Shown piece after piece: positions 52,540 to 60,746 of a stretch of DNA of 64,000 nt. A program made the position numbers and the translations under genes. The notes under the pieces were generated by a model, which was given only the letters and a program-made list of their open reading frames with translations, was not told the origin of the DNA and searched no databases. The DNA comes from Candidatus Eiseniibacteriota bacterium (lineage in GTDB: Bacteria > Orphanbacterota > Orphanbacteria > Orphanbacterales > Orphanbacteraceae): positions 310,001 through 374,000 of the forward strand of contig JAJCZU010000004.1 in the NCBI GenBank assembly GCA_029262235.1. The letters are read 5' to 3'. How positions within the stretch are numbered: the stretch's first letter is position 1; every line of letters starts with the position of its first letter.

Positions 52540-54639
52540 ATGAAACGACCACTTACCTCTCACGCAATTCTGTTCGTATTTCTCTCGCTCCTGTTTGCGC
52601 TTTCCTGTTTCCACTCAGACAGTCCGACCACGCCTGACGAGGCTGAGAACAACGACCGGGCCGTCACCGCGATCGCCGAGGCGATCCACGCGAAGTTCGC
52701 GCCACCCGATACCGCGATCGTTCTCTTTACGGGGCCGGTCGAGCCCGGGACGATTCTTGCCGAGAACGTGCACGAAGACAGCGGGCGCGCCGAACTCGCG
52801 GTGCCCGATTCCGCGGGCGAGTACTACGCGATCCTGATCGACTACCAGCCGGGGCGACTGTTTCAGCACGCGGTTCGCTACGGCTGGATGGAGGTCGCGC
52901 GCGGCGACTCCGGCTCGACGACGGGGGACTACTGGATCACGGTACTGCGCCCGGGAGTAAGTCCCGCGCCGTTTCAGGCGCTGCAACTGGATGAAGTGGG
53001 AGGCGTCGAATACTATGCCGTCGACGGAGAGGGAGGGCCCGATCTGCAGAGCTTCTCCCATAAAGCAATTGCGGAAGATCCCTTGACGGACGACGCGGGC
53101 GTCTTCGTGCAGTCGCGCGACATCGCGCGCGCGCCGATCAGCCTCGGGATCGTGTTCGACGGCGGGGCGCGCAAGGGCATTCTGCAAGGGGGACCGCGCA
53201 CGCTCGACAACAAATTCATCTCGGAGGCGAAGAACCTTTCCGAGAAGAGCGCGGATCCCGTTGCCGCGTGGCTCAAGTCGCGGAAGTTCGTCGTCATGCG
53301 TGTCAGTCAGTACTGGGGGAACGACAAGCCGTACCTGAAGTCGGCGTCGGATCTCGTCGAGCTGATCAAAAAGTACGCCGAGTACTACAAACTCCAGGGG
53401 AAACCGGACGGCGGCTGCGACAACTTCTACTTCTATATGACGGCGCATGGATACAAGGACGGGAAGGGTGCTTTCGAAATCCATCCCCCCTCGGGCAACG
53501 GAAACTTTGACGTTCTCAGCCTCTCCACGTTCCTGGATGCGTTCGAAAGTTTTCCCGACTTTGTAAAGGTCACGATCCACGTCGACAACTGCTACGCGGG
53601 CAAAGTGATTACGGAGCATCGGCCGAAGATCGCGACGCTCTGCAAGAGTCTCTGCGCGCTTACGATCATGGCGTCCGTGGATTCCGTCCACGAGGCCTGG
53701 GTGCCCGATCTCGCGCATGACAGCGGCACGGAGGATTTCATGGACGGCGCGACCGTGGACCATGACGGTGACGGCGTGAAGGGCGACGTGCGCGACCGGT
53801 TTGAAGAGATGAAGTCGCAGGGCGGCAGTTTGAACCCGATGTCGTTTCACTGCCCCGACGGAGGATCCTGGTGCGTGCTCGACGGCCCCGTCGCGACGCA
53901 GCAGGCGTGCGCCGCGATCGCGGAGACGTACGTCGCCTCGGTCGGTACGGTAACGGACCCGGGCGGACATGCCGCGTCCGTGGGCGATCCGTTCGAAGGT
54001 ACGATCACAATCTCGTCCGGGGAGACGTTCACGGTTACGGGAATGCCGCCGTTCGTCGACGTGACGGGCGCCATCGACGAGGACTGCAACTTCGCCGCGT
54101 CCGGATTCGGCGAGGCCGCCGGCGCCGGGGACGTGCTCGTCGAGATGCGCGGATGGTACGAGAACGGCAGTGTCGATTTCACGTACGTCATGGGGTTACG
54201 CGGCGAGCTCGGCGGCGACGAGGCGATCACGTTCGATGGAAGCGCGACGGTCTATGAAGCGCCGAACCTCCTCTGCCCGGAACTCATCACGACCTGGGAC
54301 TGCACGGTGGGGAGCGTATTCGATCCGGCCGGGCACAGGCAGTTCGTGGGCGAACCGTTCGAGAACCCGATTACGATCACGGCCAAAGGCGAAAACGGTT
54401 TCACGGCGGTGGGCATGCCGCCGTTCGTGAACGTCTCCGGGACAATCCTGCCGAACGGCTGCGAGTTCTTCGGGACCGCACGCGGAAACGTAGCCGGAGT
54501 CCCGAACGTTCTCGTCGAATTCGGCGGCAGTGTGGAGAAAGGGACACTCCTCGACTACCGCTATATCATGGGTGCCGAGGGAGAGCTGGGGGGAGGCGCG
54601 GCCATCACGTTCTTTGGAAGGGGGACGGAGCGGGAATAG
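52540..54639 (+). CDS. Lipoprotein with caspase/legumain-like domain and duplicated C-terminal module
   Basis: 699 residues from MKRPLTSHA at 52540, or 705 from the ATG at 52522. The start at 52540 has an AAAGGCAGG upstream and opens directly into a lipoprotein signal (LFVFLSLLFALSC). The central region (about 290-370) carries the clan CD dyad: NFYFYMTAHGYKDGKG (His) and VTIHVDNCYAGKV (Cys), closer to legumain/caspase consensus than the gene at 18385. The C-terminus has two tandem about 95-residue beta modules (GMPPFVDVTG, FTYVMGLRGELGG; GMPPFVNVSG, YRYIMGAEGELGG). A surface-anchored cysteine protease is likely but unproven. Confidence 0.72.
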   Translation: MKRPLTSHAILFVFLSLLFALSCFHSDSPTTPDEAENNDRAVTAIAEAIHAKFAPPDTAIVLFTGPVEPGTILAENVHEDSGRAELAVPDSAGEYYAILIDYQPGRLFQHAVRYGWMEVARGDSGSTTGDYWITVLRPGVSPAPFQALQLDEVGGVEYYAVDGEGGPDLQSFSHKAIAEDPLTDDAGVFVQSRDIARAPISLGIVFDGGARKGILQGGPRTLDNKFISEAKNLSEKSADPVAAWLKSRKFVVMRVSQYWGNDKPYLKSASDLVELIKKYAEYYKLQGKPDGGCDNFYFYMTAHGYKDGKGAFEIHPPSGNGNFDVLSLSTFLDAFESFPDFVKVTIHVDNCYAGKVITEHRPKIATLCKSLCALTIMASVDSVHEAWVPDLAHDSGTEDFMDGATVDHDGDGVKGDVRDRFEEMKSQGGSLNPMSFHCPDGGSWCVLDGPVATQQACAAIAETYVASVGTVTDPGGHAASVGDPFEGTITISSGETFTVTGMPPFVDVTGAIDEDCNFAASGFGEAAGAGDVLVEMRGWYENGSVDFTYVMGLRGELGGDEAITFDGSATVYEAPNLLCPELITTWDCTVGSVFDPAGHRQFVGEPFENPITITAKGENGFTAVGMPPFVNVSGTILPNGCEFFGTARGNVAGVPNVLVEFGGSVEKGTLLDYRYIMGAEGELGGGAAITFFGRGTERE

Positions 54640-54680
54640 ACCAACTGGCCGGTTGTTGCACCCTTACTATGAAAATCCGT

Positions 54681-54686
54681 TATGAT
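54681..54686 (+). promoter_or_regulatory. -10 element for edd-eda
   Basis: TATGAT, about 43 nt upstream of the ATG at 54729. Unlike the other promoters here it lacks the TG extension. Confidence 0.4.
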
Positions 54687-54728
54687 CGGAATCTCATAGA
54701 GCAAGGGATATAACCAGCACGGGGAGTC

Positions 54729-56588
54729 ATGAACAAGCAAGTCTCAGCCGTTACGGAACGGATTGTCCGAAAGAGCCGTGCCTCGCGCGAGGCGTACCTG
54801 GCCCATATCGAACGCGCGAAGGGAGCCGGTCCGTCGCGCTCGAGCCTTTCCTGCGGCAACCTCGCGCACGGGTTCGCCGCGTGCGCACCGGTGGAGAAGA
54901 AGGATCTCGCAGCCGACGTCAAGTCGAACATCGCGATCATCTCCGCCTACAACGATATGCTCTCCGCCCATCAGCCGTATCGCGACACGCCGGAGCTCAT
55001 CAAGAGTGCCGTTCTCGAAGCGGGCGGCGTCGCGCAGTTCGCCGGCGGGGTGCCCGCCATGTGCGACGGCGTCACGCAGGGACAGCCCGGCATGGAGCTT
55101 TCGCTTTTCAGCCGCGACGTGATCGCGATGTCGACGGCAATCGCGCTCTCGCACAACATGTTCGACGGCGGCCTCTGTCTCGGCATCTGCGACAAGATCG
55201 TGCCGGGACTTCTGATCGGCGCGCTCTCGTTCGGCCATCTCCCGTTTATCTTCGTTCCATCAGGACCCATGAAGTCGGGCATTACGAACGACAAGAAAGC
55301 AAAAGTGCGCCAGCAGTTCGCGGCAGGCAAGATCGGACGCGACGAACTGCTCGCTTCGGAATCGAAGGCGTACCACAGTCCGGGAACCTGCACGTTTTAC
55401 GGCACGGCCAACAGCAACCAGATGCTGATGGAGATCATGGGCCTGCATCTTCCGGGCGCCTCGTTTGTGAACCCGGGAACGGATCTGCGTCATGCGCTTA
55501 CGCGGGCGGCTTCGCAGAAGGTGCTGAAGCTCACGGCCCTGGGCGATGACTATCGGCCGATCGGGCGACTCATGAGCGAAAAGACGATCGTGAACGGCAT
55601 CGTCGGGCTGCTTGCGACGGGCGGGTCCACGAATCACACGATTCACCTCGTCGCGATTGCGCGCGCCGCCGGAATCCGCATCGACTGGGACGACTTCTCG
55701 GCGCTGTCTGATGTGGTGCCGCTCATGACGCGCATCTATCCGAACGGCAGCGCGGACGTGAACCATTTTCACGCAGCCGGGGGAACGGGCGTGTTGATCC
55801 GCTCCCTCCTGCAGGGCGGCTTCCTGCATGAAGACGTGGAGACCGTTACCGGCGGGAACGCGGGACTGAGCGAATACTGCAGCGAGCCGGTGCTCGACGG
55901 GAGCGGAAACCTCACATGGCGCGACGCTCCGGAACAGTCGCACGACACGACCGTTCTCGCTTCGATCGACGCACCGTTTGCGAAAGACGGCGGTCTCAAA
56001 CTTTTGAAGGGGAATCTGGGACGCGCCGTCATCAAGACGTCGGCCGTAAAACCGGAGCTGTGTACGGTGACCGCGCCCGCGGTCGTGCTCGACCATCAGG
56101 ACGAACTGGCGGCGAAGTATCACGCGGGCGAACTGCCCGACGACTTCATTGCCGTGCTCCGCTTTCAGGGGCCGCGCGCGAACGGCATGCCGGAGCTGCA
56201 CAAGCTGACGCCGCTGCTCGGCATCTTTCAGGACGCGGGCCGCAAAGTCGCGCTCGTTACCGACGGTCGCATGTCGGGCGCGTCGGGGAAAGTGCCGGCC
56301 GCGATTCACGTTTCGCCCGAGTGCGTGAACGGGGGGGCGCTGGCGAAAGTACGAAACGGCGACATGATTGCGCTCGACGCCGCGGCGGGGACGCTGCAGG
56401 CGCTGGTGCCCGAAGACGAATGGGAGCGCCGCGCGCCGCACACGCCCGATCTTCACGAGAATGAAATCGGCATGGGCCGGGAGCTGTTCGGCGGCTTTCG
56501 TACGAACGCGACGAGTGCCGAAGAGGGCGCCGTGACGTTCGTGCACCGCTTTACGATCGCGGAGCAGATGACCATGGAGACGACATGA
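54729..56588 (+). CDS. edd: 6-phosphogluconate dehydratase
   Basis: 619 residues, about the usual length. Fe-S dehydratase motifs are [23 protein letters not shown] (about residue 112), [16 protein letters not shown] and [27 protein letters not shown] (about 218), with Cys residues to hold the [4Fe-4S] cluster; [23 protein letters not shown] closes the active site. The [14 protein letters not shown] block distinguishes Edd from dihydroxyacid dehydratase. Converts 6-phosphogluconate to 2-keto-3-deoxy-6-phosphogluconate. It overlaps eda by 4 nt (ATGA). Confidence 0.95.
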   Translation: MNKQVSAVTERIVRKSRASREAYLAHIERAKGAGPSRSSLSCGNLAHGFAACAPVEKKDLAADVKSNIAIISAYNDMLSAHQPYRDTPELIKSAVLEAGGVAQFAGGVPAMCDGVTQGQPGMELSLFSRDVIAMSTAIALSHNMFDGGLCLGICDKIVPGLLIGALSFGHLPFIFVPSGPMKSGITNDKKAKVRQQFAAGKIGRDELLASESKAYHSPGTCTFYGTANSNQMLMEIMGLHLPGASFVNPGTDLRHALTRAASQKVLKLTALGDDYRPIGRLMSEKTIVNGIVGLLATGGSTNHTIHLVAIARAAGIRIDWDDFSALSDVVPLMTRIYPNGSADVNHFHAAGGTGVLIRSLLQGGFLHEDVETVTGGNAGLSEYCSEPVLDGSGNLTWRDAPEQSHDTTVLASIDAPFAKDGGLKLLKGNLGRAVIKTSAVKPELCTVTAPAVVLDHQDELAAKYHAGELPDDFIAVLRFQGPRANGMPELHKLTPLLGIFQDAGRKVALVTDGRMSGASGKVPAAIHVSPECVNGGALAKVRNGDMIALDAAAGTLQALVPEDEWERRAPHTPDLHENEIGMGRELFGGFRTNATSAEEGAVTFVHRFTIAEQMTMETT

Positions 56589-57226
56589 GCCCGGCAGCAG
56601 GGTCCGATATCCAGGCGATTCTCGCACTCGCCCCCGCGATTCCGGTGCTCGTGATCGACGATCTCGATGACGCGGTGCCGCTCGCAAAGGCGCTCTGTGC
56701 GGGGGGACTGCGCGTTCTGGAAGTCACGTTTCGCACGCCTGCCGCGCAGGAGGCGATCGTCGCCATGCGCGAGGCCGTGCCGGAAGCCGTTGTCGGAGCC
56801 GGCACGATTCTCGATCAGCGCGGAATCGACGCGGCGACAAGTGCGGGGTCAGCGTTTCTCGTGAGCCCGGGCGCGGGACCGAAGCTGCTCGATGCCTTCG
56901 TTGCGTGCGGGACGCCGTTTCTCCCGGGTATCGCCACTCCGAGCGAGGCGATGACTCTGCTCGAGCGCGGGATCACGCACATGAAGTTCTTCCCGGCCGA
57001 ACCGGCAGGGGGCGTTTCGATGCTGCGCTCGATCGGCGGGCCGCTTCCCGATCTGCGATTCTGTCCCACGGGCGGAGTCAGTGAGTCCAACGCGCCGGAC
57101 TATCTCGCGCTCCCGAACGTGGTTTGCGTCGGGGGATCGTGGATGGCGCCGACGAAGCTCGTTCGCGCGAAACGCTGGGACGAGATCGAACGGCTGGCGC
57201 GCGCGGCCGCCGCGCTGCGATCTTGA
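56585..57226 (+). CDS. eda: KDPG/KHG aldolase
   Basis: 213 residues; ATG overlaps the edd stop. Visible are [17 protein letters not shown] (catalytic Glu), [43 protein letters not shown] (Schiff-base Lys in MKFFPAE) and [20 protein letters not shown]. It splits 2-keto-3-deoxy-6-phosphogluconate into pyruvate and glyceraldehyde 3-phosphate. With edd it forms a complete Entner-Doudoroff core; no zwf or pgl is in the window. Confidence 0.95.
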   Translation: MSPAAGSDIQAILALAPAIPVLVIDDLDDAVPLAKALCAGGLRVLEVTFRTPAAQEAIVAMREAVPEAVVGAGTILDQRGIDAATSAGSAFLVSPGAGPKLLDAFVACGTPFLPGIATPSEAMTLLERGITHMKFFPAEPAGGVSMLRSIGGPLPDLRFCPTGGVSESNAPDYLALPNVVCVGGSWMAPTKLVRAKRWDEIERLARAAAALRS

Positions 57227-57240
57227 TCGAAGTGATTGCA

Positions 57241-57666
57241 TGAATGCCCGAGTCCCCATCGCGGTCAATATGGCGATCGCCGCCATCCTGCTCTTTGCGG
57301 GAGCGTCCGTCCACGCCGGCATCACGAAGGAACTCGTCCTCGATAATCTCACGCTTCCGATTTACGCCACGGCGCCGCCCGGCGACACGCGGCTCTTTCT
57401 CGCGGGACAGCGCGGCACGATTCATATAATAGAGAACGACACGCTGCGCGCCGACCCGTTCCTCGATATCGATTCGCTTGTTCATTTCACGGGAATCTTC
57501 AACTCCGAGGGCTTCTACGGGCTGGCGTTTCACCCCGACTATGCGACGAACGGGTATTTCGAACGGCCGCGACGACAACGGGAATGTTCTCCCGGCTGGT
57601 GTTTACTTCCTCCGATTCGAAAGCAACGGGCAAACCGAGACACGCCGCGTCACGCTTCTTCGCTGA
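57241..57666 (+). pseudogene. Sugar dehydrogenase with internal deletion, joined out of frame to its sorting tail
   Basis: The 5' part encodes a signal peptide (VNMAIAAILLFAGASVHA) and the start of a PQQ-type glucose/sorbosone dehydrogenase propeller (LPIYATAPPGDTRLFLAGQRG, then GFYGLAFHPDYATNGYF). About 57560 this stops, and the +2-shifted frame continues NGRDDNGNVLPAGVYFLRFE to VTLLR and a stop at 57666, a typical sorting-tail end. The catalytic domain and most of the tail are missing, so a deletion of roughly 1 kb or more with a frameshift removed the centre. The unshifted frame ends at 57677 without meaning. Confidence 0.75.
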
Positions 57667-57734
57667 CACCCGGCTGAAATCGTGGCCGCGTGATCCCGCA
57701 TTCTCACCCTCGGCTCCAGGCGCAGAGTGTCCAG

Positions 57735-57759
57735 AAAAGGCCTGATTTACGGGCTTTTT
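57735..57759. terminator. Hairpin with flanking A and T runs
   Basis: AAAAGGCC - TGATTTAC - GGGCTTTTT forms an 8-bp stem with one mismatch followed by T residues, symmetrical enough to work in both directions. It lies about 70 nt after the broken dehydrogenase gene and probably ends the edd-eda transcript. Confidence 0.5.
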
Positions 57760-57784
57760 GGGTACTGGATAGCAAGGATTCACC

Positions 57785-57814
57785 TTGATTTCTGCAGGTT
57801 TGTCAGGCTATACT
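57785..57814 (+). promoter_or_regulatory. Sigma70-type promoter
   Basis: TTGATT - 18 nt - TATACT. It is one of the few sites here with a recognisable -35 as well. Transcripts from it would carry a leader of about 180 nt before the ATG at 58004. Confidence 0.5.
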
Positions 57815-58003
57815 CATGAAGGTTCCCAAGCCCTCCGGGGCAGTGCCCGAATTAGCCGAACGCATAAAAAATAGAGTACAAGAACTAGTGTACGGAAAAA
57901 TGCCGGAAGCACGGTCAACAGACCGGTATCTGCGCATCGAATGGATTCTCGGATCCGCGTCCCCGGGCGCGGAGGTACTCACGCATCTCGATGGAGGGCT
58001 CTC
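57815..58003 (+). other. Leader region of the cohesin/dockerin gene
   Basis: Less GC-rich than its surroundings. It holds an inverted repeat GTACA - N8 - TGTAC at 57876-57893. A 65-codon frame from 57816 is open (MKVPKPSGAVPEL to GGLSCF) but starts only 1 nt after the -10, has no SD and overlaps the next gene, so it is probably not translated. The region may act as a regulatory leader; nothing more can be seen. Confidence 0.3.
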
Positions 58004-60676
58004 ATGTTTCTAGCTACCCGCCTGGGCGTCGCGGTTCTCACCGTGCTCGCTCTCTCGTTCACCCTTGCTCCTGTTGCCGATGCCGACAGCCTGAACAGTG
58101 GCTTCGTGCGTTACTTCGACAACGGCTCCCAGGGAGAACTCAACCTCTCCGATGGAAGCGTCTGGGTGCTCTCGTTTCACAACCTCGACCTCAGCGCCTA
58201 TACCGGTATTTTCGAATTGAAAGCGGGCGACCGTCCGAACGGGTTCGAACAGATCGCGTTTCGGATCGACAAGGACTTCGGCGGCGCCGGAGCTCATAAA
58301 CTGGAACTGTACGATGTCGGTTTCACGGGACCGTTCAGCACGCACCAGCTCGGTGCCGGCGAAGGAACGCTCCCGTTCGACATGCGTCTCGTGATGGTGC
58401 AGAACGTGGATGACACGTGGGACATCACGCCGCACTTCCGACTGGACAGCGGCGACTGGACGAACTTCACGGGCGGCGGCATCCAGACCGTGAGCTCGTT
58501 CGATCTTACGACGTCGAACATGACGCTCCAGTTCGGCGCGGGCGGCACCGGCACGGCCGTGTTCGATCCGCCGACGGCCGACACGGGCAACGTGCTCGGC
58601 CAGCCGGCCACGATGGAACTCTCGGGCGTGGCGCCCTCGAATACGCTCGCGATCGACTACGCGGGCGGCGCAAGCGGCAAGATCTACGGTTACTCGATCA
58701 AGATCGCGTGGGATGGCGCCGTCATGTCGACGACTCCCGTGCAGATCAGCGAAGGCAACCTGCTCTCCGACGTCGGATCGACGTTCTTCACCGCTACCGT
58801 AACGGGTACGGATGAAATCACGATCGACGCCGTGCTTCTCGGCGCGCAGTCGGGCGCCGGCGGCCCGGCCAACATGTTCACGGTGGAATTCGACGGCGTT
58901 TCGTGCGATACGAGCCTCGTCGACATCACGGTCATGAGCGCGGTCGACAGCGCGAACGCTCCGCTCACGGGTTTCGATGACGGCGATGCCACGGTGTTCT
59001 CCGATCTCGCGGTTCCCGTGTTCACGATCAACGGTCCGTTCCCGGACGGCCTTTGCCTCTACGAAACGCCGATCCTCGATCTCTCCGCGCTCGACGCGTG
59101 CAGCGATCTGGACACGGCGTGGTACCGCGTCGACGGCGGCGCATGGCTCACCGACGTGAACTTGTTTGCCGATTACGTCGGAACGAACTGGACGAACGCG
59201 GCGTGGAGCTTCCCGCTCTTCAACCCGATCGCCGAAGGCGCGCATACGATCGAGTTTTACACGAAGGACGACTTCGGTAACCCGAGCGCGATCCAGACAT
59301 ACAACTTCATCAAAGATACGATCGATCCGCCTGCGGCCACGGCTGCGTTCTCCGATCCGGATAACGGGCGCGTGAATCTGAGCTGGACGAATCCGGTATC
59401 CGATCTCGATCACGTACGCGTGATGCGGAAAGAGTGGAGCGCGGGTTCGTATCCCGAGTTCCCGCAGCCGGCCGACGGCTATCCGACCGACACGCTCGAC
59501 GGCGTACTCGTCTACAGTGGTACGGCCGAGTCGTTCGTCGACACGCTCGCCCCGCGCGGCGTTTACTTCTACCGCACGTTCACGATCGATTGCGCGAGCA
59601 ACGTAACCGGCGGCGCCGTTACGGGTGGCGCGATCCCGGGTCCGTTCGATTCGGGCGACCGTTCCACGAACTACTGGCTCGGCGACGTCACGCAGAACGG
59701 CGGCGGAGGCTACGACGGCAACGTCGACTTCTTCGACCTGAACGCGCTTTCCGCCGGGTACCGCGCTTACAGCCCGGGCAGCCCGCCGGTCCCGCCGTTC
59801 GATGAACTCGATATCGCACCCACGGATGACGGCAGTCGCTTCGGCATTCCGATTCCCGATGACAATATCGACTTCCCCGACCTCGTGATCTTCGCGCTGA
59901 ACTTCGGCGAAGTGTCGCCGAAAGAGCAGCAGGTCGTACGCCTGGCCGGGAACGATCGCGCGAGCAAGGCCGACAAGCCGACGCTCGAACTGATCGCGCA
60001 GGAAGAGCCCGTGCTCGACGGCGAAAACATGCAGGTCACGCTCGCGCTGAGCGGCAACGACCGTGATGTGAAAGCCGGAAGCGTCGTGCTCGCCTATGAC
60101 GCAAGCAAGGTCGAGTGGGTCAGCACGCGCAGCTCGGACGCCGTGGCCGGCAGCGGCCTCGTCTTCGTTCACAGCGGCGTGCTCGAACCGGGCAAACTGT
60201 ACGTCGACCTCGCGGCACTCGGCGCGAACACGGTCTTCGAAGGATCGGGCGATCTCGTGACGCTGAACTTCCGTTTGAAGGAAGGCGACGGCATCGACCT
60301 GACGTTCCTCTCGACGGACATTCGTGACGGAGACAACACGCAGATCACGACGGGCACGAGCGATCTTGCCATGAGCGGATCCGCGGATCTCGTCCCCACG
60401 GTCACGAGCCTGAAGGGCGCCGTGCCGAACCCGTTCAACCCGACCACGTCGATTCGTTTCTCGCTGGCAGCAGCCGGCAACGTGCGCGTCGAGATCTTCG
60501 ACGTCCGCGGCCGCCGCGTTCGCTCGCTCCTGAACGAGTCGCGCGAAGCCGGCGAGCATCAGCTCGTCTGGAACGGCAAGAACGACGACAATGAAACCGT
60601 GGCTAGCGGAACGTACTTCGTGAACATGTCGGCCGACAACTTCAAGTCGACGTCGAAGCTCACCCTGCTCCGATAG
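58004..60676 (+). CDS. Secreted protein with dockerin-like and cohesin-like domains and sorting tail
   Basis: 890 residues from MFLATRLGV at 58004, with GGAGGG upstream, and a signal peptide to about ADA/D. Residues about 25-550 are beta-sandwich and fibronectin-like domains. At about 556-635 a dockerin-like Ca-binding pair appears (WLGDVTQNGGGGYDGNVDFFDLNALSAGY, then PDDNIDFPDLVIFALNFGE). At 660-790 follows a cohesin-like fold (VKAGSVVLAYDASKVEWVS, LVTLNFRLKEGDGIDLTFLS). The last 90 residues are a FlgD-like sorting tail (VPNPFNPTTSIRF, DVRGRRVRSLLNES, VASGTYFVNM, LTLLR). It could join a surface scaffold with the next gene's product. Confidence 0.82.
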   Translation: MFLATRLGVAVLTVLALSFTLAPVADADSLNSGFVRYFDNGSQGELNLSDGSVWVLSFHNLDLSAYTGIFELKAGDRPNGFEQIAFRIDKDFGGAGAHKLELYDVGFTGPFSTHQLGAGEGTLPFDMRLVMVQNVDDTWDITPHFRLDSGDWTNFTGGGIQTVSSFDLTTSNMTLQFGAGGTGTAVFDPPTADTGNVLGQPATMELSGVAPSNTLAIDYAGGASGKIYGYSIKIAWDGAVMSTTPVQISEGNLLSDVGSTFFTATVTGTDEITIDAVLLGAQSGAGGPANMFTVEFDGVSCDTSLVDITVMSAVDSANAPLTGFDDGDATVFSDLAVPVFTINGPFPDGLCLYETPILDLSALDACSDLDTAWYRVDGGAWLTDVNLFADYVGTNWTNAAWSFPLFNPIAEGAHTIEFYTKDDFGNPSAIQTYNFIKDTIDPPAATAAFSDPDNGRVNLSWTNPVSDLDHVRVMRKEWSAGSYPEFPQPADGYPTDTLDGVLVYSGTAESFVDTLAPRGVYFYRTFTIDCASNVTGGAVTGGAIPGPFDSGDRSTNYWLGDVTQNGGGGYDGNVDFFDLNALSAGYRAYSPGSPPVPPFDELDIAPTDDGSRFGIPIPDDNIDFPDLVIFALNFGEVSPKEQQVVRLAGNDRASKADKPTLELIAQEEPVLDGENMQVTLALSGNDRDVKAGSVVLAYDASKVEWVSTRSSDAVAGSGLVFVHSGVLEPGKLYVDLAALGANTVFEGSGDLVTLNFRLKEGDGIDLTFLSTDIRDGDNTQITTGTSDLAMSGSADLVPTVTSLKGAVPNPFNPTTSIRFSLAAAGNVRVEIFDVRGRRVRSLLNESREAGEHQLVWNGKNDDNETVASGTYFVNMSADNFKSTSKLTLLR

Positions 60677-60691
60677 CATCATTCATCTCGA

Positions 60692-60717
60692 GGCCGGGGG
60701 GACGAATCCCCCCGGCC
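60692..60717 (+). terminator. Perfect 10-bp hairpin between the two cohesin-like genes
   Basis: GGCCGGGGGG - ACGAAT - CCCCCCGGCC. No T run follows, so it may act as a Rho-assisted or partial terminator, or as an mRNA stabiliser that sets the ratio of the two products. The next SD (AAAGG) lies 17 nt further on. Confidence 0.5.
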
Positions 60718-60746
60718 GACTTCGCTTCCCATAAAGGTGGACTTCG

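Noticed and set aside
57816-58013. 65-codon ORF upstream of the cohesin/dockerin gene
   Set aside because: Its ATG is only 1 nt from the -10, it lacks an SD and it overlaps the real start; treated as leader.
58010-60682. An 890-codon open frame on the minus strand
   Set aside because: It is the antisense of the cohesin/dockerin gene, Arg/Glu/Asp-rich with no signal, fold or SD. It arises from GC-rich codon structure.
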